Shown here: positions 25,134 through 32,707 of the stretch, piece by piece
How the letters are laid out: every line of letters begins with the position of its first letter
Numbering within the stretch: the first letter of the stretch is position 1
NCBI RefSeq assembly: GCF_000482325.1
Contig: NZ_KI535297.1
Coordinates: forward strand, 352,158 to 416,157
Direction: 5' to 3'
DNA from: Bacillus sp. UNC438CL73TsuS30
Lineage (GTDB): Bacteria; Bacillota; Bacilli; Bacillales; Cytobacillaceae
DNA: 64,000 nt
Notes under the pieces: generated by a model
What the model was told of the DNA's origin: nothing
Databases searched by the model: none
The model's input: only the letters and a program-made list of their open reading frames with translations
Made by a program: the position numbers and the translations under genes

Positions 25134-26186
25134 ATGAGTGAACAAGAGAAAATTCGCCTAACCTCATTGTCAACAAAAGCTGGCTGAGGCTGCAAAATTG
25201 GTCCTGAGGACCTGGCGCAAGTCTTGCGTCTATTGCCAAAACAAGATCCTGTTCCGGAATTACTTGTTGGACATGAAACATCCGACGATGCCGGAGTATT
25301 TCAATTAACAGACTCGATCGCCCTCATTCAAACCCTAGATTATTTTACCCCAATCGTGGACGACCCTTATATGTTCGGGCAGATTGCGGCTGCGAACGCA
25401 TTAAGTGATGTATATGCCATGGGCGGACAGCCGAAAACCGTTATGAATATTGTTGGCTATCCGATTAAGAAGCTCGGGCCCGATATGCTTTCCGAAATTC
25501 TAAGGGGGGCTGCGGATAAGGTGAAAGAATCAGGTGCCCTAACAGTGGGCGGCCACTCAATTGATGATCAAGAACCGAAATTCGGTCTCTCTGTGACTGG
25601 AATTGTACATCCGAATAAGGTGTGGAAAAATGTCGGTGCACAACCTGGTGATGTTCTTGTTTTAACCAAACCAGTCGGTGTGGGTATTCTTACAACCGGA
25701 ATTAAAAGAAATGTTGTTACGATGGAACAAGAACACGCAGTAACTGAAACGATGGCGATGCTTAACAAAACGGCTGCAGAGGTTTTAACGAACTTCCATC
25801 CACACGCTGTAACAGATGTCACTGGGTTTGGTCTGCTCGGTCATGGCAGCGAAATGGCTCGAGGCAGTGGTGTAAGCTTTGAAATTTCGTTCTCCCAAGT
25901 TCCAATCCTTGAAGGAGCCATTGAATTAGCTAAAGATGGTGTCGTACCAGGCGGATCTAAATCCAATCATAAATGGCTTCAGGATGATGTTGTTTATGAG
26001 GAAATCCATCCAGATGAACAACTTGTTCTTTGTGATGCCATTACCTCTGGTGGTTTACTGGTTTCATTGAATGAAAAGGATGCACGGACATATATCGAAA
26101 ATCTTTATACTAATGGACTTGCCCAAGCATCGATCATCGGACGTGTCACTGAAAAAAGAGAAAAATTAATTTATGTAAAAAAATAA
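25134..26186 (+). CDS. selD: selenide, water dikinase, selenocysteine form (TGA read as Sec18)
   Basis: Makes selenophosphate from selenide and ATP. ATG 25134 (RBS GGAGGTGG) and an in-frame TGA at 25185-25187 give 350 residues with KAGUGCKIGPEDL, the place where SelD carries Cys or Sec; the next residues GCK hold the catalytic Lys. Downstream motifs: TSDDAGVFQL, DYFTPIVDDPY, ANALSDVYAMGG, GGHSIDDQEPKFG, TDVTGFGLLGH. Gene callers that stop at TGA would begin at 25224 and lose the active site. A SECIS-like hairpin follows the TGA. Confidence 0.97.
25200..25212 (+). promoter_or_regulatory. putative bacterial SECIS of selD
   Basis: GGTCC-TGA-GGACC hairpin, loop beginning 18 nt after the UGA codon, with a G in the loop. 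Short stem, so less certain than the other two. Confidence 0.55.
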
Positions 26187-26214
26187 AAAGCGAAGCATAG
26201 GCTTCGCTTTTTAT
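26186..26214. terminator. bidirectional terminator selD / tdh
   Basis: AAAAAGCGAAGC and GCTTCGCTTTTT arms around ATAG. Confidence 0.85.
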
Positions 26215-27177
26215 TTATGCCATCTTTCTTATTTGCAGTTTTTGGGATAATTTTTCAATCATATCTTGGGTCATTTTGTCCAAATCATATTCAAATTTAA
26301 AGCCCCATTCTTGTTTTGCAGCGGTGGCATCAATTGAATTTGGCCAGCTATCAGCAATTTTTTGGCGGACAGGGTCTGGATTATAGGCCATTTTAAAGTT
26401 TGGAATATACTTCATGATACTTGCCGCGATATCCTCGGGTGCAAAACTCATTGCTGTGACATTAAAGGCATTTCGGTGAATCAGGTTTGAAGAATCTGCT
26501 TCCATTAAATCGATGATGGCATTCAATGCATCCGGCATATACATCATATCCATGTAGGTGCCTTTATCAATATAGGAGGTATATCTGCCATTTTTAATTG
26601 CTTCATAATAGATTTCAACTGCATAATCCGTTGTACCGCCGCCAGGCAGTGCTACATACGAAATTAATCCCGGGAAACGTACGCCGCGTGTATCGACTCC
26701 GAACTTTTGGTGATAGTAATCAGCCAATAACTCCCCAGCAACTTTGTTTACCCCATACATGGTTGTTGGCCGCATAATCGTATCCTGGGGTGTTTGGTCT
26801 TTAGGCGTAGTTGGTCCGAATGCACCAATGGAACTTGGAGTGAAAAATTGCGCATTTACCTCTCTTGCTGTTTCAAGCGCATTCATAAGCCCACCCATAT
26901 TTAAATTCCAAGCAAACAATGGCTTTGCTTCCGCTGTTGCGGATAAAAGCGCAGCTAAATGCATGATGGTATCAACATTATATTTTTTCGCAATTTCAAC
27001 CATCCGTTTTCCGTCCGTTACATCTAAAATTTCGAAGGGGCCACTTTCGAAATTAACGTTGTCGCTCTTTTTGATATCCGTGGCAATTACATTGTCTACC
27101 CCGTAAATTTCTCTAAGCCTTGTGGTTAATTCTGACCCAATTTGCCCCAAAGCTCCTGTGATTAATATTTTTTTCAT
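26215..27177 (-). CDS. tdh: L-threonine 3-dehydrogenase, SDR (GalE-like) type
   Basis: 320 aa, extended short-chain dehydrogenase: NAD-binding ILITGALGQIGSEL at the N-terminus, catalytic YGVNK (Tyr-x3-Lys) and SYVALPGGGTTDYAVEIYY, which marks the threonine dehydrogenase subgroup. Oxidises threonine to 2-amino-3-oxobutyrate. Lies 42 nt downstream of kbl, which takes the product, so the pair forms the threonine-to-glycine pathway. Confidence 0.92.
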   Translation of the reverse strand: MKKILITGALGQIGSELTTRLREIYGVDNVIATDIKKSDNVNFESGPFEILDVTDGKRMVEIAKKYNVDTIMHLAALLSATAEAKPLFAWNLNMGGLMNALETAREVNAQFFTPSSIGAFGPTTPKDQTPQDTIMRPTTMYGVNKVAGELLADYYHQKFGVDTRGVRFPGLISYVALPGGGTTDYAVEIYYEAIKNGRYTSYIDKGTYMDMMYMPDALNAIIDLMEADSSNLIHRNAFNVTAMSFAPEDIAASIMKYIPNFKMAYNPDPVRQKIADSWPNSIDATAAKQEWGFKFEYDLDKMTQDMIEKLSQKLQIRKMA

Positions 27178-27219
27178 AGATAATCCCCCGTCCTCTTCAC
27201 AATGATGTAATTTGAAGAA

Positions 27220-28410
27220 TTAAATGACACCCATTTCTTTACCGACTTTTTCATAAATGGAGATGGCTTTATCAAGCATTTCTTTGGTATGGGCAGCAGT
27301 TGGCATGTTACGAACACGGCCTGTTCCCTGTGGTACAGTTGGGAATACAATCGCTTTTGCATATACGCCTTCTTCATTTAAACGTTTACTAAATGCTTGC
27401 GTTAAAGATTCGTCCCCAATAATACATGGAGTGATTGGTGTTTCACTGTTACCGATATTAAACCCTAATGCCTTCAAGCCTTTTTTTAGGTAATTTCCAT
27501 TCTCCCAAAGTTTTTGATTCAACTCGGTGCTTTCCATTAAAATTTCAATCGATTTTTTACTCGCTGCAACATCTGCAGGGGTTAGGGAAGTTGAAAAAAG
27601 GAATGGACGGCTGCGAACCTTTAACCAGTCGATTAAATTTTTCTTTCCAGCAACATATCCGCCAACTACCCCAATTGCTTTTGAAAGTGTACCGATTTGG
27701 AAATCAATTTTATCTGATAATCCGAAATGCTTTACAGTCCCGGCGCCCTCACCAAGTACTCCTGATCCATGGGCATCATCGACATACGTAATGAGATCAA
27801 ATTCTTCAGCAATTTTTATGATTTCCGGTAATAGAGCGACATCACCGTCCATTGAGAATACGCCATCTGTAATGACCATTATTTTATTGTAAAGGCCTGA
27901 TTCCTTTGCTTCTTTTGCTCTCGCCCGCAAATCTTCCATATCGGAGTGGTTAAAGCGGATAATTTTCGCTTTGGATAACCGACAGCCGTCGATAATGGAG
28001 GCGTGGTTCAATTCGTCTGAAAGAATCGCATCATTTTTATCCATAACCGCTGAAATCGCTGCCATATTACAGTTAAAACCAGACTGATAGGCAATCGCTG
28101 CTTCTGTATGTTTAAATTCTGCTAATTTTTCCTCTAGTTCTACATGAAGCTTGAGCGTACCATTAATGGTACGGACGGCACCGGCTCCGACACCGTACTG
28201 TTCGATTGCTTCTTTTGCAGCTTGTTTCAAACGCTCATCAGTTGCTAAACCTAAATAATTATTAGAAGAAAGATTCACAAGCTCTTTCCCATTAATCGTA
28301 ATGACAGGACCATTTGGACTTTCTAAAGGGTCAATAACATTGTATAGACCTTTTCCCTTTAAATCTTCAAGATTTTCATTTAAAAAATGTTCCAAAATAT
28401 GACTGGACAT
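27220..28410 (-). CDS. kbl: glycine C-acetyltransferase (2-amino-3-ketobutyrate CoA ligase)
   Basis: 396 aa, PLP-dependent alpha-oxoamine synthase. PLP lysine in GTLSKAIGVVGG (Lys244); VDDAHGSGVLG and DELNHASIIDG are visible. Cleaves 2-amino-3-oxobutyrate with CoA to glycine and acetyl-CoA. First gene of a kbl-tdh operon; RBS AGGAGG. A 13-bp palindrome lies about 55 nt upstream of the start. Confidence 0.95.
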   Translation of the reverse strand: MSSHILEHFLNENLEDLKGKGLYNVIDPLESPNGPVITINGKELVNLSSNNYLGLATDERLKQAAKEAIEQYGVGAGAVRTINGTLKLHVELEEKLAEFKHTEAAIAYQSGFNCNMAAISAVMDKNDAILSDELNHASIIDGCRLSKAKIIRFNHSDMEDLRARAKEAKESGLYNKIMVITDGVFSMDGDVALLPEIIKIAEEFDLITYVDDAHGSGVLGEGAGTVKHFGLSDKIDFQIGTLSKAIGVVGGYVAGKKNLIDWLKVRSRPFLFSTSLTPADVAASKKSIEILMESTELNQKLWENGNYLKKGLKALGFNIGNSETPITPCIIGDESLTQAFSKRLNEEGVYAKAIVFPTVPQGTGRVRNMPTAAHTKEMLDKAISIYEKVGKEMGVI

Positions 28411-28748
28411 TTTTATACCTCCTCATCAACTCAACGGTTATTTGTCGTTATCCTAAGCACAATTGTCCACTGGACACGGACATATTAATCAAGCTTAATT
28501 GCCTGTATAAAAGCATTCTTGTTAATTACTGTATCATACTTTTTTAGAAATGTTCATACCTAGAGGACAAATTTTTAAAAATTTTTTTATTTACTCCTAT
28601 AGGGTAACCATTTCAAAAACAGGATATTTGCTTGAAGAATATTTGAATGGAATCCTTTGAATTTTCATTATATAAAAATAATTTTATTGGATAGAAAAAA
28701 CGATATAATAAACTTACTCAAATGAACGTAACAGAAAGGGTGTTTTTT
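28411..28748. other. intergenic region kbl / 92-aa gene
   Basis: Contains the kbl leader with the palindrome TGTCCACTGGACA at 28464-28476 (6-bp arms, 1-nt centre), a possible operator, and a TATAAT at 28703-28708 that could serve the rightward gene. No gene or known riboswitch seen. Confidence 0.4.
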
Positions 28749-29027
28749 GTGCCAGTTCTCTCTTCTATCCTCTATACCATCCTTGTTGGTGGGGTATTTA
28801 TCTATTTATTCATTTTTACGTATGATTTTTTTTATGGTGAAAAACGGGATAAGCAAATAAAAAAAATACATAAGCATTTCCGTAAAGAAACGGTAAAAAA
28901 GATTGACCTTTTAGAGAATCAGCCCAAAAAATTTACCATGTATCAGGTAAAAACAAATACGGAAACGAAAAAAGTCAAAGTAAAACCAGGGTACAAGATC
29001 GTAAAAATGGTCAAAAAGAAAAAATAA
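28749..29027 (+). CDS. hypothetical membrane-anchored basic protein, 92 aa
   Basis: Not recognised. One N-terminal membrane segment (about residues 5-28, ILYTILVGGVFIYLFIF), then a strongly Lys-rich cytoplasmic part ending VKMVKKKK. I prefer the GTG at 28749 (AAAGGGTG upstream) over the ATG at 28722, which lacks a ribosome site. Monocistronic, with a terminator after it. Confidence 0.65.
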   Translation: MPVLSSILYTILVGGVFIYLFIFTYDFFYGEKRDKQIKKIHKHFRKETVKKIDLLENQPKKFTMYQVKTNTETKKVKVKPGYKIVKMVKKKK

Positions 29028-29056
29028 AAGAACCTACCCGCTCGGATAGGTTCTTC
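29026..29056. terminator. bidirectional terminator
   Basis: AAGAACCTA and TAGGTTCTT arms between the 92-aa gene and the nitronate monooxygenase gene. Confidence 0.85.
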
Positions 29057-29062
29057 CCGTAT

Positions 29063-30061
29063 TTATTTCACTTTTTGAAAGGATAATTTTTCAACTGCTT
29101 TATTCACCTTTTGAAGAGCATCTTGGTATTCTACTTCTAACCGTTCAATAATTTCTCCAGCCGTTTCGATTTTATCAATTGCTCCGACGCCATGTCCTGC
29201 GGACCAGATATCGCGCCATGCTTTGACATTTGGTTCCTGCTGCATATGATTAAAATCAACTTTTTCTTTTTTCGCAAGTTTAGCCGGATCAAGTCCCGCT
29301 TTTACAATGCTTGGAATTAACATATTTGCCTTTACCCCCGAAAAAGCGTCTGTCAAAATGATATCTTCTTGCGTAGCTTCGACTAGCATCTCTCGGTATT
29401 CATCACGGGCCATACTTTCTTTTGCTACAATGAATCTTGTACCCATATAGGCAAGGTCTGCTCCCGCCGCCTGTGCTGCTAGTATTCCCTTTCCGGTCGA
29501 AATCGCACCGGCAAGTACGATGATTCCATCCCAAAAGGAGCGCACTATATCTACAAAAGCAAAGCCATTGATTTGACCGGCATGCCCGCCTGCCCCGCTT
29601 GCCACTAAAATCAGTCCGTCAACTCCTGCTTCCGCTGCTTTTTTCGCAAATTTCACATCACTTACATCTGAAAAAACAAGACCGCCATATTCATGAACGA
29701 TATCAACGACCATCTTCGGACTGCCTAGTGAGGTGATAACCAACTGAGGCTGATGTTTTTTAATTAATTCAAGTTCCTCCAGCAGTCTCTCATATGAGCT
29801 ATGTACAACCATGTTCATCGCCCATGGTGCTATTTTTCGGCCAGGAGCCTGCGTTTTCGCCGCTTTTAATTCCGCGGTTAATTGCCCCATCCATTGGTCA
29901 AGTACTTCAATCGGCCGTGCATTTGGTGCTGGAAATGAACCAATGATCCCATTCAAACAGCAATTTTTGACTAAATCAGGGCCAGATACGAGGAACATCG
30001 GTGCAGAGATAATCGGTAAGCGCAATTGAGTCCACCATTTTTCTGGTATGGATTTGTTCAT
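29063..30061 (-). CDS. nitronate monooxygenase (2-nitropropane dioxygenase family)
   Basis: 332 aa, FMN-dependent TIM barrel. LPIISAPMFLVSGPDLV at the N-terminus, VDGLILVASGAGGHAGQING with the active-site His region, and GADLAYMGTRFIVAKES phosphate-binding. Oxidises alkyl nitronates; physiological substrates such as propionate 3-nitronate are inferred from the family. ATG 30061 has GAGGGG upstream; a start at 30079 lies in the RBS. A cre-like element lies about 100 nt upstream. Confidence 0.88.
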   Translation of the reverse strand: MNKSIPEKWWTQLRLPIISAPMFLVSGPDLVKNCCLNGIIGSFPAPNARPIEVLDQWMGQLTAELKAAKTQAPGRKIAPWAMNMVVHSSYERLLEELELIKKHQPQLVITSLGSPKMVVDIVHEYGGLVFSDVSDVKFAKKAAEAGVDGLILVASGAGGHAGQINGFAFVDIVRSFWDGIIVLAGAISTGKGILAAQAAGADLAYMGTRFIVAKESMARDEYREMLVEATQEDIILTDAFSGVKANMLIPSIVKAGLDPAKLAKKEKVDFNHMQQEPNVKAWRDIWSAGHGVGAIDKIETAGEIIERLEVEYQDALQKVNKAVEKLSFQKVK

Positions 30062-30159
30062 TTTAACCCCTCTTTTCAATTTGGAATTTTCAGAATAACC
30101 TTCTCACTTTATATAGTAGCTGGAAATGAATGAATATTCAATCATTACCTAAGAATTAA

Positions 30160-30173
30160 AAAAAACGTTTTCA
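30160..30173 (-). promoter_or_regulatory. cre-like (CcpA) element
   Basis: Minus strand TGAAAACGTTTTTT, 12 of 14 positions of the TGWAANCGNTNWCA consensus. It could act on the nitronate monooxygenase gene. Confidence 0.35.
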
Positions 30174-30229
30174 AACACGAACGATATTTTTTAAAAATAA
30201 AATATTATTCGTTTTTTATCAAAAAAAGA

Positions 30230-30259
30230 TTGATTTTAGCTTTTTGGCATGGTTATAAT
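30230..30259 (+). promoter_or_regulatory. xpt-pbuX promoter
   Basis: -35 TTGATT, 18-nt spacer, -10 TATAAT, about 20 nt before the riboswitch aptamer. Confidence 0.65.
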
Positions 30260-30281
30260 GTGAATAAATTTATAACCGTTT

Positions 30282-30352
30282 CACTCATATAATCGCAGGA
30301 ATATGGCCTGCAAGTTTCTACCGGATTGCCGTAAACAATCTGACTATGAGTG
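30282..30352 (+). promoter_or_regulatory. purine riboswitch, guanine type
   Basis: Classical aptamer: P1 CACTCATA / TATGAGTG, conserved ATAATCGC and GTTTCTACCGG junction segments, and ACTATGAGTG at the end. The specificity base in TGACTATGAG is C, so it should bind guanine, hypoxanthine or xanthine rather than adenine. Followed by a terminator and xpt. Confidence 0.95.
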
Positions 30353-30410
30353 GGCAATGAAACGCGCTTTTCTATCTGAATCGCGCACCTCTTGTTTCCT
30401 CTTGGAATTC

Positions 30411-30467
30411 AAGCCCAAAGGTCATTGCCTCACTCAATTTTGATGTGAGCGGACCTTTGGGCTTTTA
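30411..30467 (+). terminator. riboswitch-controlled terminator before xpt
   Basis: AAGCCCAAAGGTC and GACCTTTGGGCTT arms with an inner CTCAC/GTGAG stem and T-run, just before the xpt ribosome site. Confidence 0.85.
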
Positions 30468-30486
30468 TTATTAGGAGGTTTAACCG

Positions 30487-31080
30487 ATGAAATTATTGGA
30501 AGAAAGAATTAAAGCGGATGGGAATGCCCTTAATGAAAATGTTTTAAAGGTTGATTCCTTTTTGAATCATCAAATTGATCCCCAATTAATGAACGAAATT
30601 GGCAAGGAATTTGCGTCTCTTTTTGCCAATGAGGGAATAACAAAAATTGTGACAATTGAAACTTCAGGAATTGCTCCTGCTGTAATGGCTGGATTGCATA
30701 TGAATGTTCCTGTGATCTTTGCTAAAAAAAGCAAATCTTTAACATTGTTCGAAGCCATGCTGACAACAAGAGTGTATTCCTTTACGAAACAAGAATCTAA
30801 CGATATCTCCATTTCAAAAAAATATATATCCGAGGAAGACCGAATCCTTATAATCGATGACTTCATTGCAAACGGTGAGGCTGCACTTGGATTAGTCAAT
30901 TTAGTTGAAATGACAAATGCCAAGGTGGCTGGCATTGGTATTGTCATCGAAAAGTCCTTCCAGCCTGGTGCTGAAAAATTAAAGGAACTTGGTTTTAGGG
31001 TTGAATCATTGGCAAGAATCGCCAAACTATCAAACGGAGAAGTAACATTTGTAAATGAAAAAGTGGAGGAGTTAGTCTAA
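30487..31080 (+). CDS. xpt: xanthine phosphoribosyltransferase
   Basis: 197 aa type I phosphoribosyltransferase. The PRPP-binding segment is ILIIDDFIANGEAALGL (about 119-135); VPVIFAKKSKSLT is typical of bacterial Xpt. Salvages xanthine to XMP. AGGAGG RBS. Its stop overlaps the pbuX ATG by one base (TAATG), indicating coupling. Controlled by the guanine riboswitch. Confidence 0.96.
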   Translation: MKLLEERIKADGNALNENVLKVDSFLNHQIDPQLMNEIGKEFASLFANEGITKIVTIETSGIAPAVMAGLHMNVPVIFAKKSKSLTLFEAMLTTRVYSFTKQESNDISISKKYISEEDRILIIDDFIANGEAALGLVNLVEMTNAKVAGIGIVIEKSFQPGAEKLKELGFRVESLARIAKLSNGEVTFVNEKVEELV

Positions 31081-32393
31081 TGAAACAAAATCCTTTTAAA
31101 GTTGCCTCTTTAGGAATTCAACATGTATTGGCAATGTATGCCGGAGCTGTAATTGTTCCTCTGATCATCGGCAGCGCCCTTCATTTTTCAGGTAAACAAT
31201 TAGCATATCTCGTATCGCTTGATATTCTTACAAGCGGGATTGCAACGTTATTGCAGGTGTGGCAGAATCGCTTTTTCGGGATTGGTCTTCCAATCGTGCT
31301 TGGTTGTACATTTACCGCTGTTGGACCAATTATTGCGATTGGCAGTCAATATGGTCTATCTGCCATCTACGGTTCGATTTTGATTTCCGGTTTAATTGTC
31401 ATTCTCATTGCCAGTTTTTTCGGAAAATTGATTCGTTTCTTCCCTCCTATTGTAACTGGGTCGGTAGTTACAATTATTGGCCTAACACTAATTCCGGTTG
31501 CGATGAATAATGTTGCCGGCGGACAAGGCAGTCCTGATTTTGGTTCTCAAACAAATCTTGCTCTTGCATTTGGGACTTTATTGTTTATTATCTTGCTTTA
31601 CCGTTTCTCTAAAGGATTTATTCGTTCGATTTCGATTTTGTTGGGATTAATTGCCGGTACCATTGCCGCTGCACTAATGGGGAAAGTAAACTTCGCATCT
31701 GTTGGTGAGGCTTCATGGTTCCATATGGTAAGCCCATTACACTTTGCAGCTCCTTCTTTTGAATTGGCACCGATTATTACCATGACTTTGGTAGCCATTG
31801 TCAGCTTAATCGAGTCATCAGGTGTATACTTTGCTTTAAGTGATATTACTGGGAGAAAATTATCGGAAAAAGATTTAGTGAAAGGGTATCGTGCGGAAGG
31901 TCTCGCAAGTATCCTTGGAGCTCTATTTAATTCTTTTCCCTATACGACATATTCACAAAACGTGGGACTTGTTCAATTTTCAGGTGTAAAAAGCAAAAGT
32001 GTGATCTACACAATGGCTGGAATCCTTGTATTTCTTGGTTTTGTACCAAAAGTCGCTGCGTTAACAACCGTTATTCCAACATCTGTTCTTGGCGGTGCGA
32101 TGATTGCCATGTTTGGTATGGTGATTGCTTCTGGGATTAAGATGCTTAGTAAAATTGATTTTACTTCTCAAGAAAACCTACTGATTATCGCTTGTTCAGT
32201 CGGGATGGGATTAGGCGTAACGGCGGTACCTGATTTATTTAAACATCTTCCGGATGGTGTAAAAATTCTTACGAACAGCGGAATTGTTGCTGGAAGCTTA
32301 ACAGCTATTTTCTTAAATATTGTGTTCAATATTATTAAACCAGCAAAGCAGAAACAAGCTATTACGCAGAGTGTCGAAGTAAAAGCTTCCTAA
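31080..32393 (+). CDS. pbuX: xanthine permease
   Basis: 437 aa, about 12-14 membrane segments, NCS2/NAT family. Family features: QHVLAMYAGAVIVPLIIG at the N-terminus, FPPIVTGSVVTIIGLTLIPV, and SIVSLIESSGVYFALSDITG in TM8 with the conserved Glu. Imports xanthine for Xpt; cotranscribed and under the same riboswitch. Confidence 0.95.
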   Translation: MKQNPFKVASLGIQHVLAMYAGAVIVPLIIGSALHFSGKQLAYLVSLDILTSGIATLLQVWQNRFFGIGLPIVLGCTFTAVGPIIAIGSQYGLSAIYGSILISGLIVILIASFFGKLIRFFPPIVTGSVVTIIGLTLIPVAMNNVAGGQGSPDFGSQTNLALAFGTLLFIILLYRFSKGFIRSISILLGLIAGTIAAALMGKVNFASVGEASWFHMVSPLHFAAPSFELAPIITMTLVAIVSLIESSGVYFALSDITGRKLSEKDLVKGYRAEGLASILGALFNSFPYTTYSQNVGLVQFSGVKSKSVIYTMAGILVFLGFVPKVAALTTVIPTSVLGGAMIAMFGMVIASGIKMLSKIDFTSQENLLIIACSVGMGLGVTAVPDLFKHLPDGVKILTNSGIVAGSLTAIFLNIVFNIIKPAKQKQAITQSVEVKAS

Positions 32394-32396
32394 ACT

Positions 32397-32439
32397 AAAA
32401 AATAAGGACGATGCTAATTTTAAAGCATCGTCCTTATTA
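32397..32439. terminator. bidirectional terminator pbuX / GerPF-like gene
   Basis: AATAAGGACGATGCT and AGCATCGTCCTTATT arms. Confidence 0.9.
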
Positions 32440-32602
32440 AATTTAGAATCTCAGTCGCTGTTTGTTGGTTGGCAGAACTTCCTTCCTCTGAACCGGAGGT
32501 TGTCCTTGTAACGGAGATCGGGGAAATGATCACTGCTCCGCCAAAATTAACAATTCCACCTGAAATAGTTCCGATATTAATGCCGTCTTTATTGATGTCC
32601 AA
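32420..32602 (-). CDS. spore germination protein of the GerPA/GerPF family
   Basis: 60 aa from a TTG start at 32602, which has GGGGGGAGGTG 7 nt upstream. The core IGTISGGIVNFGGAVIISP then SVTRTTSGS is the GerPA/PF family pattern (SGG-NFGD-like-SP). GerP proteins help germinants pass the spore coat. Here it is a lone gene, not in a gerPABCDEF operon. A sigma-K promoter lies just upstream. Confidence 0.82.
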   Translation of the reverse strand: MDINKDGINIGTISGGIVNFGGAVIISPISVTRTTSGSEEGSSANQQTATEILNLIRTML

Positions 32603-32634
32603 TTGAACCGCACCTCCCCCCTGTCCATATAAAA

Positions 32635-32662
32635 TAGTATATGTACAAGCAGGTGCCTTGGT
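32635..32662 (-). promoter_or_regulatory. sigma-K-type promoter of the GerPF-like gene
   Basis: Minus strand AC, 17 nt, CATATACTA, matching the sigma-K consensus AC-N16/17-CATANNNTA. Mother-cell expression is inferred. Confidence 0.6.
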
Positions 32663-32707
32663 TAAACTCTTCACTATATTAGTAGAATATTGTCACGGAC
32701 ATGAGAT

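Noticed and set aside
25185..25187. TGA near the start of selD read as a nonsense mutation or a reason for a later start
   Set aside because: It falls exactly at the Cys/Sec catalytic site, has a good RBS and start before it, and coexists with selA and two more TGA-containing genes with hairpins.
30282..30352. Adenine specificity of the purine riboswitch
   Set aside because: The discriminating base in TGACTATGAG is C, which indicates guanine-type binding; the genes downstream (xpt, pbuX) agree.
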